From an uncultured Bacteroidales bacterium (GTDB taxonomy: Bacteria; Bacteroidota; Bacteroidia; Bacteroidales; UBA932), in contig CAKUSP010000001.1 in the NCBI GenBank assembly GCA_934680015.1, positions 248,001-312,000 on the forward strand: a stretch of 64,000 nt of DNA, given 5' to 3'. Under the pieces are notes generated by a model. The model did no database searches and was not told the origin of the DNA. It saw nothing but the letters and a program-made list of their open reading frames with translations. This document shows, piece after piece, positions 33,642 to 42,157 of the stretch; positions within the stretch are counted from its first letter, which is position 1; every line of letters starts with the position of its first letter. Position numbers and translations under genes: made by a program.

Positions 33642-34763
33642 ATGAAAAAACAGCAAATAATCACCGTCGGACGGGATTTTGATACTATTTATTTAGGTAT
33701 AAAAGAGTTCCGGCCACAGGAAATACATCTTCTGGTAACGAAAGAAAGCCAGCCACTTTGTGCTCCATTAGTTTCACTGATAAAAGACAAGTTGGAAGTC
33801 AGGGAATACTTGGTAGAACCTTATGATGTTGAAAGTATTTCGCGGTTATGCGAAATTATATTGGCCGAAAATAAGGGAGATGAGTTTATTTTTAACCTAT
33901 CGGAAGGTACGAAGATTATGGCTCTATCTGCTGGTAAGGTAGCGCGAGAACATGGGTGCAGGGCTATTTATATTACGCAGGATGGGTACTGGATTGACAC
34001 TATAGATTATGTCCGTAAACCGCTTAAAAGTTCTATAAGTAATGAGGATTATTTGCGGCTTTATGGCGGTAGCGTACGAGAGTTTGAAGATGTGGCGGCG
34101 CTAAAAAGTCTTGATGTGAACGCAGCTTATTATGTTAAGAAATTCATTGAAAGATACTATGACATATATCGGATGGCTAAATCGTGGTTCCGACGACTCG
34201 ATCTTCCTAAGTGTGGAAATTATTATTTTAAGGGGCGACTACCTAATGGTTGCGAAATCGAAACGCAGAGTGGCACTTTGAGCATTTATCGCGGGTTTGA
34301 GGTCTTTTTTGATTCTGCATGCCGAAGATGCTGTGAGTTAATGTTTCTAGGGCGATGGTGGGAAGTGGTAGTGGCAGATGTAGTGGCAGATTGGCATAGA
34401 GAACAGGATAAGAAAGGAGCGATTTGGCACGATGTCATCTTTAATGAGCAAAGTGGCAATGCTGTTAAAAATGAGGTGGATCTGCTAGTTAATGATAAGC
34501 AGCGTCTATTGCTGATAGAATGCAAGTCTGGAGAGGTCTTATCATCGGATGTGTTCAAAATGGACAGCGTCCGTCGTACTTACGCTGGTAATAATTCTAA
34601 GGCATTGCTAGTAAGTTATCTTCCTTTGCCATTATCGATAAAAGAAAAGTGTAGAGACTTAGGCATCTATTATTTCGCTCCAGAATATATGGCGGAACGC
34701 TCTAAGCATATAGAAAAACTACCTCAATGGCTGGATAATATCGTGAAGATGCACGAATTATAG
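33642..34763 (+). CDS. Card1/Can2-like CARF-domain nuclease (DUF1887)
   Basis: Resembles Card1 of Treponema succinifaciens in architecture and motifs: an N-terminal CARF domain (about 1-125, with the NLSEGTKIMALSA motif at 85-95, where Card1 has NITGGTKIMSLAA), a middle linker, and a C-terminal PD-(D/E)xK nuclease with GRWWE (E241), NEVDLLV (E278, D280) and LLLIECKSG (E293, K295). Card1/Can2 proteins are nucleases switched on by cyclic oligoadenylate made by type III CRISPR complexes. The length of 373 aa matches Card1 (about 370). No CRISPR array or cas gene is visible in this window, so it is an orphan here. It is divergent from the modular lipoprotein gene. Confidence 0.82.
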   Translation: MKKQQIITVGRDFDTIYLGIKEFRPQEIHLLVTKESQPLCAPLVSLIKDKLEVREYLVEPYDVESISRLCEIILAENKGDEFIFNLSEGTKIMALSAGKVAREHGCRAIYITQDGYWIDTIDYVRKPLKSSISNEDYLRLYGGSVREFEDVAALKSLDVNAAYYVKKFIERYYDIYRMAKSWFRRLDLPKCGNYYFKGRLPNGCEIETQSGTLSIYRGFEVFFDSACRRCCELMFLGRWWEVVVADVVADWHREQDKKGAIWHDVIFNEQSGNAVKNEVDLLVNDKQRLLLIECKSGEVLSSDVFKMDSVRRTYAGNNSKALLVSYLPLPLSIKEKCRDLGIYYFAPEYMAERSKHIEKLPQWLDNIVKMHEL

Positions 34764-34866
34764 CATTGTCACAAATTAATACGCCCTCAATGTCATTATA
34801 CCATAAGTACCCTGCACCATTTTAGAAAATCTTTCTGAAATGACTGAAAAGGACCATGAAACAGCT

Positions 34867-36492
34867 TTAAACGGCCGTGGGTTTAGATGCTTCGTGACGC
34901 TGTATGGCGGCCTTTACTAATGCAGTGAAGATAGGAGAAGGCTTTTCAGGAGTACTTTTATACTCAGGGTGGAATTGGACTCCGATAAAGAAAGGGTGGG
35001 TGGGTAGTTCGACTATTTCCACGAGTCCAGTCTGTGGATTGTGTCCACTGGCGATTAGACCTGCTTTTTCGAATTCGCTGAGGTAATCCGAATTAAATTC
35101 GTAACGATGGCGGTGCCTTTCAGAAATCATATCGCTTCCATATATTTTATAGGCCAATGACCCCATTTTCAGCTTGCAGTCGTATGCGCCAAGCCGCATG
35201 GTTCCTCCTTTTATGGTCGTGGATTTCTGGTCTTCCATTAGATTTATCACTGGGTGTGTAGTGTCTGGCCGCACTTCGGTAGAAGCTGCATCCTGGTATC
35301 CCAGCACATCTCTAGCGTATTCTACTACAGCCATTTGCATACCAAGGCATATTCCCAAGAAAGGAATTCCATTTTCCCTGGCATATTTAATGGCGGCAAT
35401 TTTCCCTTCCAATCCTCTTTCTCCAAAGCCTGGGGCGACAAGTAGTCCGTCCATGTTTTTAAGCAGTTTTTCGGAGTTCTCATCGCTTATGTGCTCACTT
35501 TGAATTGTGTGAACTTTTACTTTACATTCAACGGCTGCACCTGCATGAATAAATGATTCTTGGATGGATTTGTAGGCGTCTTGAAGTTCGGTATATTTAC
35601 CTACGAGGGCTATATTCACTTCATGCTGTGGATGTCTAAGCCTTTTTAAAAAAGCATTCCATTTCGTGAGATCCGGATCTGGCGCTGATATATGCAAATG
35701 ATTAAGAACCATATCATCCAGCCCTTCTTCATGCATATTTAGAGGTACTTGGTAGATAGACCAGGCATCTATGGACTGAACTACATGTCCTGGCTTGACA
35801 TTGCAAAATAGAGCCACCTTTCTTCTAATTTCCGGGGTGAGAGGGTGTTCGGTTCGGCAAACGATAATATCCGGCTGCACGCCAGACTGTTGAAGCATCT
35901 GGACAGAGTGCTGTGTGGGCTTGGTCTTTAGCTCTTTAGCAGCATTCAGGTATGGAACTAGAGTAAGGTGAATGGAGACACAATCTTCTTCTGGAAGTTC
36001 CCATTGTAACTGTCTTACGGCTTCGACAAATGGTTGAGATTCCATATCGCCTACAGTTCCGCCTATTTCGGTAATGATGACATCGTATTGGCCGGTGCGA
36101 CCAAGAAGCATCATTCTTCTTTTGATTTCATCCGTTATGTGCGGGACTATCTGTACAGTTTTGCCAAGGTAAGCCCCTTCGCGTTCTTTCGTAATGACAG
36201 TGTTGTAGATCTTGCCGGTGGTGACATTGTTGGCCTTTGATGTATTAACACCCAGGAACCTTTCATAGTGGCCTAAGTCAAGGTCTGTTTCTGCTCCATC
36301 TTCAGTTACATAGCACTCTCCATGTTCGTAGGGATTTAGGGTGCCAGGGTCTATGTTTATGTAAGGGTCGAATTTTTGGATGGTGACCCTAAGCCCTCTC
36401 GATTGAAGTAATTTAGCAAGTGATGCAGCGATTATGCCTTTTCCAAGTGACGAAGCCACTCCGCCGGTTACAAAGATGTATTTCGTATTCAT
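34867..36492 (-). CDS. pyrG: CTP synthase
   Basis: Makes CTP from UTP, ATP and glutamine. The synthetase domain begins MNTKYIFVTGGVASSLGKGI and contains DPYINIDPGTLNPYEHGECYVTEDGAETDLDLGHYERF. The class I glutaminase domain carries PFLGICLGMQ (Cys nucleophile) and the FHPEYKS histidine-glutamate pair near the end. ATG 36492 (541 aa) is the natural start; a longer frame to 36519 would cover the promoter TATATTTG (36524-36517, minus). Confidence 0.97.
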   Translation of the reverse strand: MNTKYIFVTGGVASSLGKGIIAASLAKLLQSRGLRVTIQKFDPYINIDPGTLNPYEHGECYVTEDGAETDLDLGHYERFLGVNTSKANNVTTGKIYNTVITKEREGAYLGKTVQIVPHITDEIKRRMMLLGRTGQYDVIITEIGGTVGDMESQPFVEAVRQLQWELPEEDCVSIHLTLVPYLNAAKELKTKPTQHSVQMLQQSGVQPDIIVCRTEHPLTPEIRRKVALFCNVKPGHVVQSIDAWSIYQVPLNMHEEGLDDMVLNHLHISAPDPDLTKWNAFLKRLRHPQHEVNIALVGKYTELQDAYKSIQESFIHAGAAVECKVKVHTIQSEHISDENSEKLLKNMDGLLVAPGFGERGLEGKIAAIKYARENGIPFLGICLGMQMAVVEYARDVLGYQDAASTEVRPDTTHPVINLMEDQKSTTIKGGTMRLGAYDCKLKMGSLAYKIYGSDMISERHRHRYEFNSDYLSEFEKAGLIASGHNPQTGLVEIVELPTHPFFIGVQFHPEYKSTPEKPSPIFTALVKAAIQRHEASKPTAV

Positions 36493-36516
36493 TCTCGTTA
36501 ATGTAAATCCGGGCTG

Positions 36517-36541
36517 CAAATATAGAAAATTATTATATTTG
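36517..36541. promoter_or_regulatory. Divergent -7 boxes of pyrG and the small lipoprotein gene
   Basis: TATATTTG on the minus strand at 36524-36517 (leader about 18 bases before the pyrG ATG) and TATATTTG on the plus strand at 36534-36541 (about 17 bases of leader for the lipoprotein). The boxes are nine bases apart, so the two polymerases would compete. Confidence 0.55.
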
Positions 36542-36564
36542 CACTTCTAAAAAAATTAAAAAAT

Positions 36565-36972
36565 ATGAGAAAGTTTTTTTATTTGTGCGCTTGTGTCGCT
36601 GCTCTAATGCTTACTTGCGGATGCGGTAAGGAGAACAAAAAAGACGATGAAAAAGGTGGTCTAACTAAGATGACTTGGGCTGAATTAGTGAAGGAGCATT
36701 CTTTCCTTGAGGGATTCCCAGTATTCGATGGCGAGGTGGAAAATTACCTATACAAAGACTTAGGCGGAGGACTTCTCACAGTTACCTTCTTTGACTATAG
36801 TTGCGATGAATCAGTAGCCACATCTTACTATGCTAAATTCGATGCGGAAGGGTATAAAAAGAGTGAAAGCTCTAACATATACAGAAAGACTAAAGATGGT
36901 TATGATTACACCTTTACTGGCAGTTATGCTAATGAAAATTTCGCATTGAGTTTTTCTGTAGAGCCTAGATAG
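36565..36972 (+). CDS. Small hypothetical lipoprotein
   Basis: A 135-residue lipoprotein with signal MRKFFYLCACVAALMLTCGC; the acylated cysteine is either residue 18 or 20. The mature part is a compact alpha-beta domain (LVKEHSFLEGFPVFDG ... LLTVTFFDYSCDESVATSYYAKFDAEGYKKSES), similar in general style to small periplasmic lipoproteins, but I do not recognise a family. A TATATTTG box lies 24 bases upstream, and mutT follows after 14 bases. Confidence 0.7.
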   Translation: MRKFFYLCACVAALMLTCGCGKENKKDDEKGGLTKMTWAELVKEHSFLEGFPVFDGEVENYLYKDLGGGLLTVTFFDYSCDESVATSYYAKFDAEGYKKSESSNIYRKTKDGYDYTFTGSYANENFALSFSVEPR

Positions 36973-36986
36973 TTATAAGATTGGGC

Positions 36987-37382
36987 ATGAAGACGATAAG
37001 AGTTGTAGCTGCTATTATAGTAAGTGAGGGAAAAGTGTTCGCAACCCAAAGAGGATATGGCGAGTTTAAAGATTGGTGGGAGTTCCCTGGTGGAAAGATA
37101 GAAGAAGGGGAGAGTGCCCGATTGGCCCTAAAAAGAGAGATCCTTGAGGAATTGGACACGCAGGTGCATGTAGGGGAGCTTGTGGATACTATAGAGTGGG
37201 ACTACCCGTCGTTTCACCTGTCGATGGATTGTTTTATGTGTACATTGGCAGGGGCTGCGCCTCATCTTTTAGAGCATGAAGCAGCTTGCTGGCTGGATTC
37301 GGGCCAACTATATAGCGTTCAGTGGCTTCCTGCGGATCGTTTGCTACTTCCTAAAATCGAGAAAATTTTAGAGCAGAGATGA
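36987..37382 (+). CDS. MutT-type Nudix hydrolase
   Basis: A complete Nudix box is present: G36 through GKIEEGE (E42) to REILEELD (R50, E51, E54, E55). The start VVAAIIVSEGKVFATQRGYGEFKDWWEFPGG is typical of MutT/8-oxo-dGTP diphosphatases, which clean oxidised nucleotides from the pool. The length of about 131 aa is normal. ATG 36987 was preferred over an upstream TTG. It overlaps the SprT-like gene by four bases (ATGA). Confidence 0.88.
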   Translation: MKTIRVVAAIIVSEGKVFATQRGYGEFKDWWEFPGGKIEEGESARLALKREILEELDTQVHVGELVDTIEWDYPSFHLSMDCFMCTLAGAAPHLLEHEAACWLDSGQLYSVQWLPADRLLLPKIEKILEQR

Positions 37383-38029
37383 AAATCACATCGGATTACG
37401 CTGCTTGCCAATTCGATTATTTTAACCATTTGTGCTTTGATGGCTCGCTTCTGCGTATCCCCATAGTGCTTTCAAGGGCTTCTTCCTATCTTGGAAAGTT
37501 ATGTTATAAAGTCGATCGGCATCCTTTTAGAGATGCTAGAAATCGTGATTTTTCGATCAGGCTAAGTTCTGCTTTTGACTTGACGGAAAGTCAATGGCAG
37601 GATGTGATCATTCATGAGATGATCCATTACTATATAGCCTTTAATCATATTAAAGACACATCGTCCCATGGTGTGCAGTTTCGGCGTATTATGGGGCGTA
37701 TTAATAGTCTTTATGGGCGTAATATAGAGGTTAGTCATAAGGTTTCGCTTAATTCCATTCATGTAGAAAATAATGTAGTTAGAACTCATTTTGTATGCGT
37801 TTCCACATTTTATGATGGGGAAAAAGGAGTGACAGTGTGCTCTGCCACTATGCAGAAAGAAATAGATGCTGGCTTGCCAGAATGTTATTCGCTTCGTGAG
37901 CGAAAATGGTATATTTCGTTCGATGTGTATTTTAATCGATTCCCACATTCAAGACTTCCTCGGATATATAGCGTCGATGAAAAGGAACTGGAAGAACATC
38001 TAAAAGATGGTATAGAAGTGTGGGGATGA
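37379..38029 (+). CDS. SprT-like zinc metalloprotease-domain protein
   Basis: A SprT/Spartan-like domain with the metal-binding motif HEMIH (H79, E80, H83) and a downstream histidine in SSHGVQFRRIMGRINSLYG (H97). The eukaryotic Spartan protease digests DNA-protein crosslinks, while bacterial SprT proteins are mostly uncharacterised. Here there is no clear C-terminal zinc ribbon; the last ~100 residues are beta-rich with a few scattered cysteines. It is translationally coupled to the MutT-like gene, which would fit a joint role in oxidative or crosslink damage, but that is inference. Confidence 0.82.
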   Translation: MKITSDYAACQFDYFNHLCFDGSLLRIPIVLSRASSYLGKLCYKVDRHPFRDARNRDFSIRLSSAFDLTESQWQDVIIHEMIHYYIAFNHIKDTSSHGVQFRRIMGRINSLYGRNIEVSHKVSLNSIHVENNVVRTHFVCVSTFYDGEKGVTVCSATMQKEIDAGLPECYSLRERKWYISFDVYFNRFPHSRLPRIYSVDEKELEEHLKDGIEVWG

Positions 38030-38150
38030 TAGTGGTCTCTTTGTGTCTTATCATTATGCAGTTGCGATAGTGTTGGAGCTGTATTTTACGGCATCGTTTT
38101 TGTGAGATATTGATACTGAAATATTTATAACTCATAAAAACACTAAGACA

Positions 38151-38675
38151 ATGGAACGCATTTCTAAAATTTTGGTTCTAATGTCCCTTATGACATTGTT
38201 CCCTCTGTGTGTGCGTGCAGGTGAAGTGGATAACACTCCCGTTGGTTCTTTAGATCTTTCACGCTATCTTGGAAACTGGTATGAGATCGCGCGTTTCGAT
38301 CATTCTTTTGAGCGTGGGATGAGTAGGGTTATGGCCGAGTATCGCTTGCGAAGCGATGGCAAGGTCGATGTGATTAATTCTGGGTGGAAGGAAGGCAAAT
38401 TCAAGCAGACAAAGGGTAAGGCAAAGCAACCAGACCCGGATAGGAATCCCGCACTGCTTAAAGTTTCGTTCTTCCTTTTCTTTTATTCTGACTATAGGGT
38501 ACTTATGCTCTCGGACGACTACAGCGTCGCTTTAGTGGGAAGTTCGTCGGATAAGTATCTTTGGATTTTATCACGCACGCCTAATTTGCCTAAGACTACA
38601 TTAAATGCTGTATTGGATGAGGCCAAGCGAAGGGGATACGACACCTCAAAGCTGATATGGGTGGAGCAGAAGTAG
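38151..38675 (+). CDS. blc: Lipocalin (Blc family)
   Basis: Signal peptide (SKILVLMSLMTLFPLCVRAGEV) followed by the lipocalin fold: SLDLSRYLGNWYEIARFDHSFERG (GxW motif), AEYRLRSDGKVDVINSGW, GKAKQPDPDRNPALLKVSFFLFFYSDYRVLMLSDDYSVALVGS and the final LWILSRTPNLP block. Blc binds lysophospholipids at the envelope in E. coli. No lipobox is evident, so this form is probably periplasmic. It is convergent with the lrgB-like gene, with stop codons adjacent. Confidence 0.92.
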   Translation: MERISKILVLMSLMTLFPLCVRAGEVDNTPVGSLDLSRYLGNWYEIARFDHSFERGMSRVMAEYRLRSDGKVDVINSGWKEGKFKQTKGKAKQPDPDRNPALLKVSFFLFFYSDYRVLMLSDDYSVALVGSSSDKYLWILSRTPNLPKTTLNAVLDEAKRRGYDTSKLIWVEQK

Positions 38676-39374
38676 TTAGCAGGTGATAAATGGGGCGAAT
38701 ATGGAAGCTCCGATGACAGTAAGAATACCACTTACTACTATTGAAAGACTGCTCATCGCTCCTTCTACTGCTCCCATTTCCATAGCTTTTGCTGTGCCTA
38801 CTGCATGAGATGACGAGCCTATCGCTATACCCTTTGCGATAGGCTCGTTAATGTGAAGAATGCTAAGGAACTTTTCAGCGAATATATTGCCCAAGACTCC
38901 AGTAATGATTATGGATACAACAGTAACTGGAACATAACCGCCAAGTTCTTCACTCACTCCTAGGCCAATGGCGGTAGTGATTGATTTGGGCAGAAAAGTT
39001 ACATATTCCGCATGGCTCAGATGAAACAATAGGGCCAGTAGCAAGACACAGATAAGGCTGGATAGTACACCTGCGCTTATGCCGGCAATGACTGCTTTCC
39101 AATTTTTCTTAAGAAGTTCAACTTGTTGATACAATGGTACTGCAAGACAGATTGTGGCAGGTGTAAGCAGATAGTTGATGATCTCTGCTCCCTTTGTATA
39201 ACTTTGATAACTAATTTTGAAAAGTGAAAGAACGGCAATCACTAAAATAATGGACACTAACAGAGGGTTCGCAAGTGAGCATCTGGTCTTTTTCTTTAGC
39301 CAAATGCCAAACATATAGGAGGAGAGGCTTATGAAAACTCCGAAAAATACTGATGATTCTAACAGCTGTGACAT
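38676..39374 (-). CDS. lrgB: LrgB/CidB-family membrane protein
   Basis: A 232-residue protein with about six to seven hydrophobic segments. AEIINYLLTPATICLAVPLYQQ, the VLLALLFHLS stretch, LPKSITTAIGLGVSEELGG and IAKGIAIGSSSHAVGTAKAMEMG are LrgB-family signatures. LrgAB/CidAB proteins affect autolysis, and the LrgB relatives also carry pyruvate or glycolate across membranes. It lies three bases after the lrgA-like gene in one operon. Confidence 0.9.
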   Translation of the reverse strand: MSQLLESSVFFGVFISLSSYMFGIWLKKKTRCSLANPLLVSIILVIAVLSLFKISYQSYTKGAEIINYLLTPATICLAVPLYQQVELLKKNWKAVIAGISAGVLSSLICVLLLALLFHLSHAEYVTFLPKSITTAIGLGVSEELGGYVPVTVVSIIITGVLGNIFAEKFLSILHINEPIAKGIAIGSSSHAVGTAKAMEMGAVEGAMSSLSIVVSGILTVIGASIFAPFITC

Positions 39375-39377
39375 AGT

Positions 39378-39749
39378 CTATGATTCCGTTTCGCCAGAGT
39401 GCTTTTTTTCTTTACGTATAACTAATTGGGTAATGGCGCCAGAAACTCCCATTACGACAAAAGTACTTACGATGGTAATGAGTGCATAGACTCCAATCGA
39501 GGATTTTACTGCACCCCATGACTCCATAAGTCCTACAGCCGCAGGGATGAACATTATTGGCATGGCTGTGATTAGAAATGAACTTACTTCACGTATTTGG
39601 CTAACTTTTAGTAATTTGGATTCGAGCGCTATGAATAATAAGACAATTCCGTATATGCTTGCAGGAATCGGAAGTGGAATTATCCAATGCAGTAGCTCAC
39701 CTAAAAATGCGAATAATACTATGATTAAAAACTGTATGATGTATTTCAT
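39378..39749 (-). CDS. lrgA: LrgA/CidA-family holin-like protein
   Basis: A 123-residue protein with four hydrophobic segments and the family pattern LGELLHWIIPLPIPASIYGIVLLFIAL followed by TAMPIMFIPAAVGLMESW. It is the standard partner of LrgB. Its start codon follows directly after a copy of the dispersed hairpin repeat (39752-39835), so the repeat forms its untranslated leader if the transcript starts upstream. Confidence 0.88.
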   Translation of the reverse strand: MKYIIQFLIIVLFAFLGELLHWIIPLPIPASIYGIVLLFIALESKLLKVSQIREVSSFLITAMPIMFIPAAVGLMESWGAVKSSIGVYALITIVSTFVVMGVSGAITQLVIRKEKKHSGETES

Positions 39750-39751
39750 GT

Positions 39752-39835
39752 TTTTTTGAAGAGAAAGTGTACCGGGCGGGGTACACGACTGATGAGAAAA
39801 TGAATATAGACTAAAATTATTTTTAAGATAATCAG
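39752..39835 (-). repeat. Dispersed hairpin repeat core, copy C
   Basis: In minus orientation it reads TCATCAGTCGTGTACC, a six-base loop, then GGTACAC (stem 39767-39773 with 39780-39786), followed by CTTTCTCTTC, matching the cores of the other copies. Clear terminal repeats are not seen. It fills the gap between the cytidylate-kinase-like gene and lrgA and ends about 14 bases before the lrgA ATG. Confidence 0.7.
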
Positions 39836-40422
39836 TAATTAGGTAGAGAATGCTTTAATTCTAATGCTTCTGCGTAAGTCTGTATTAGTTTCGCAGTCTT
39901 CGAGGCTCCTAATCGACAGACGTCGAGGCAGATGTCATAATCTGGAGCATTTCCCCATCTAAGCCCGGTGTAAAACTTATGGTAGGCAACTCTCTGGTCA
40001 TCGGTGTTATGTACGAATTCTTCAGCATCGGAACGAGATAGCCCCTCTAAGGCCATTATATGCGCGATTCTTAATTCTGCTTTTCCATGCAGAAAAACAG
40101 AAACAAGGTCATCTCTGTCTTTAAAAATGAAGTTGCCGCACCTTCCTATGAGAACGCAATCGTCTTCTCCTACTATGCTTTTAAATGCTTTGCAGAATTT
40201 ATCCTGGATATCTTCCAATTCTACGGAAAGAGTAATCGATGACATCAGTTCATCGACAGGTCGTTCCTCAAAAAAGTCTTCCATACTGGAGAGCATGCCC
40301 TTTTCGCGTGCTGCCTGTAGTAATGATTTTCTTGTGTAAAGAGGTATGCCATAGTGCTTTGAAAGAATTTCTCCTACTTCAAGCGCACCGCACCCACATT
40401 GTCTTGCTATTGTGATAATCAT
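39832..40422 (-). CDS. Cytidylate kinase-like protein
   Basis: A 196-residue P-loop-like protein of the cytidylate-kinase-like family (PF13189 pattern): MIITIARQCGCGALEVGEILSKHYGIPLYTRKSLL at the nucleotide-binding end, VLIGRCGNFIFKD in the middle and a DYDICLDVCRLGASKTAKLIQ ending. It differs from true Cmk in the loop: GCGALEVG replaces the GxxGxGKS/T. Nucleotide kinase activity has not been established for such proteins as far as I know. It is upstream of lrgAB in the same direction. Confidence 0.8.
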   Translation of the reverse strand: MIITIARQCGCGALEVGEILSKHYGIPLYTRKSLLQAAREKGMLSSMEDFFEERPVDELMSSITLSVELEDIQDKFCKAFKSIVGEDDCVLIGRCGNFIFKDRDDLVSVFLHGKAELRIAHIMALEGLSRSDAEEFVHNTDDQRVAYHKFYTGLRWGNAPDYDICLDVCRLGASKTAKLIQTYAEALELKHSLPNY

Positions 40423-40437
40423 GATTGGCTTGGTTGT

Positions 40438-40700
40438 TATCTTTGTATAGGTTTATTTGTAATAATAAAATACTCTTTCTCATTTTGTCCATGGAGAAGT
40501 CGTTCTGTCGGATGAATAGTCCAATTTACTTAGTTTGTCCTATAATATGGCCTTTTCTCGGATAAAAGGTTCAATATCGTTGTTTTGTCCGAGGAGAAGT
40601 CGTTTTATCGGACAAAATGGCATTATTGTTTTCTGTCTCTCGATCCTTTCACCATGAAAGGATAGTCCCTTAATCATATAATTCAAATGTTTCGGAACGC
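40438..40700 (+). ncRNA. Candidate small RNA carrying three TTTGTCC hairpins
   Basis: A plus-strand TATCTTTG box (40438-40445) points away from the minus-strand kinase-like gene into a stretch with no coding frame. Three related hairpins follow at 40483-40516, 40533-40567 and 40583-40617, then a small stem CCTTTCACCATGAAAGG near 40648-40664. A TTTG element at the usual spacing is not clear, so transcription is uncertain. Confidence 0.35.
40483..40617 (+). repeat. Cluster of three TTTGTCC...GGACAAA hairpin repeats
   Basis: Unit 3 has perfect ten-base arms TTTTGTCCGA (40583-40592) and TCGGACAAAA (40608-40617). Units 1 and 2 have the same layout with arms TTGTCC and GGATGAA or GGATAA, where G-T pairs keep the stem. 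The inner sequence GGAGAAGTCGTT is shared by units 1 and 3. A fourth unit is at 43376-43411. Confidence 0.7.
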
Positions 40701-41278
40701 AAATATAATGTGTTCAATCGTATTTTCAATTTCCTTTTTGAAAAGGACTCAGTCGTATACATTCAACCGTGACAAGGTTAACTTCAATTCCGCAAACTTT
40801 CAAAAGTTTTTGACGCTTTGAGTCGAAAATGGACGATATTATGATAACTAGCATTAAGTTAGAGAAATAACAGTTTTTTCTTTGAGATATGAAAACGGGA
40901 GGTGAGTCCAACCGAGGGTTCTAGCAGGCGAAGTTGCGTATAACGCCTTTTGACTGCTTTTCAAGGCTGGAGATGATGCGCTCAAGCGTGTTTTTTGATG
41001 GAATTTGACATTGGTGTTGGCATCCCTGTTCTCGACTCCAATGATAAGACCACCGACCGAGGCTATGCAGGGAAAGTATCTGTCAGCGGAAGTTATCATC
41101 TCAGATGTTAATGTGAGTCTTTTCACATAAATTGTCCAGTTTTCGGTGGTCATATCAACCTTGGAATATCCTAAAATCCGATGCGCCCGATTAATATTTG
41201 ATAATCAAAATTTTATTCGTATTTCTACACAAATATGTAACATTTCATCTAATAGCACTATTCTTTCTTACTCTCACT
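40701..41278 (-). pseudogene. Degenerate, non-coding stretch with a possible gene remnant
   Basis: The longest frame (41153 to 40854, minus) gives TTENWTIYVKRLTLTSEMITSADRY and further plausible residues, and a different frame (minus, about 41000-40935) gives NTLERIISSLEKQSKGVIRNFAC, as if a frameshift broke one protein. I cannot identify the family. The remainder to 41278 is AT-rich and holds nothing I can name. Confidence 0.25.
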
Positions 41279-42157
41279 CTAAAATGTCATGGGGGTAGAA
41301 ATTATGCCTGCATGTAATGAAATGTTCTCTGTTTGTGGAATAAGACGAGGAGTGTGTTTGCGCACATTTCTTCTAAAAGCCATGACTAACTTTCGCATTT
41401 CGATTGGCAGATACTCTAATGCTTTCTTTCGCACAGAGTTAGGAATTGGCCAAATCACTTCCGCAATAGAGCCCACTATGGCTCCGAGTGTGTCTGCGTC
41501 TGCCCCTAAAGAAACTGCGCGACGAATCGCGTCTATAAAACTATTTGCTCTGCCGATGATGTAAAGAGCTACTGGCACCGTGCCTTGGCATGTTTCGTCA
41601 AAACGCCCTTCGACATCTTTGTAATTGATATTCAGGTCGTATTCTGAAAACGCCACGCATGGGTCGAGTATCATCTCCTTGATGGCTCGGTGCGTAATTG
41701 TCCTTCCCGCGTAGATTTTTCGCATTTTTAATGCCAAATGTATGGCCAATGCCACCGTTTGAGCGCCTTTGATGCCTTCTGGATGGTTGTGTGTGCATTC
41801 AGCGGACGCCTTGGCATAAGCAAGCACGCTTTCTTCATCGTCAAAAGCCCATCCTATGGCACTTACTCTCATCGCTGAACCATTTCCAAATGAACCATAA
41901 GGTCTGGGGGTGTCGTTGTTTATCCATTGGGCAAATCTTCCTCCATATCCGCCCATAGGATGCGGATAACGTCGGCACCACTCGCGAAGAGAGGTAGCGA
42001 AATCTTTATGATTCAGTATCGAATCTGCTATGGCTATAGTGCATATAGTGTCGTCTGTAAAGTCGTTTTTATCTGAAAATAATTCAAAATCGTAATTGTG
42101 GGTATGGTTGAATTCCCATCGGCTACCTACTATGTCGCCTATTATTGCTCCTAACAT
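41279..42157 (-). CDS. ADP-ribosylglycohydrolase family protein
   Basis: Resembles DraG/ARH-type hydrolases that remove ADP-ribose from proteins or other targets using two magnesium ions. The metal-binding motifs are TDDTICTIAIAD near the N terminus and SLGADADTLGAIVGSIAEV near residue 220. The start MLGAIIGDIVGSRWE is typical of the family. The length of 292 aa is normal. It lies 216 bases downstream of the NrtR-like regulator on the same strand, a gene pairing that fits control of ADP-ribose or NAD turnover. Confidence 0.9.
   Translation of the reverse strand: MLGAIIGDIVGSRWEFNHTHNYDFELFSDKNDFTDDTICTIAIADSILNHKDFATSLREWCRRYPHPMGGYGGRFAQWINNDTPRPYGSFGNGSAMRVSAIGWAFDDEESVLAYAKASAECTHNHPEGIKGAQTVALAIHLALKMRKIYAGRTITHRAIKEMILDPCVAFSEYDLNINYKDVEGRFDETCQGTVPVALYIIGRANSFIDAIRRAVSLGADADTLGAIVGSIAEVIWPIPNSVRKKALEYLPIEMRKLVMAFRRNVRKHTPRLIPQTENISLHAGIISTPMTF

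Noticed and set aside
34826..34873. Possible further copy of the dispersed repeat between the CARF gene and pyrG
   Set aside because: CATGAAACAGCTTT resembles the terminal repeat, but the hairpin core is absent and the left end is weak, so it could be chance.
40483..40617. Repeated units that might form a CRISPR array
   Set aside because: Only three units, each an imperfect hairpin, with irregular spacing and no unique spacers of constant length.
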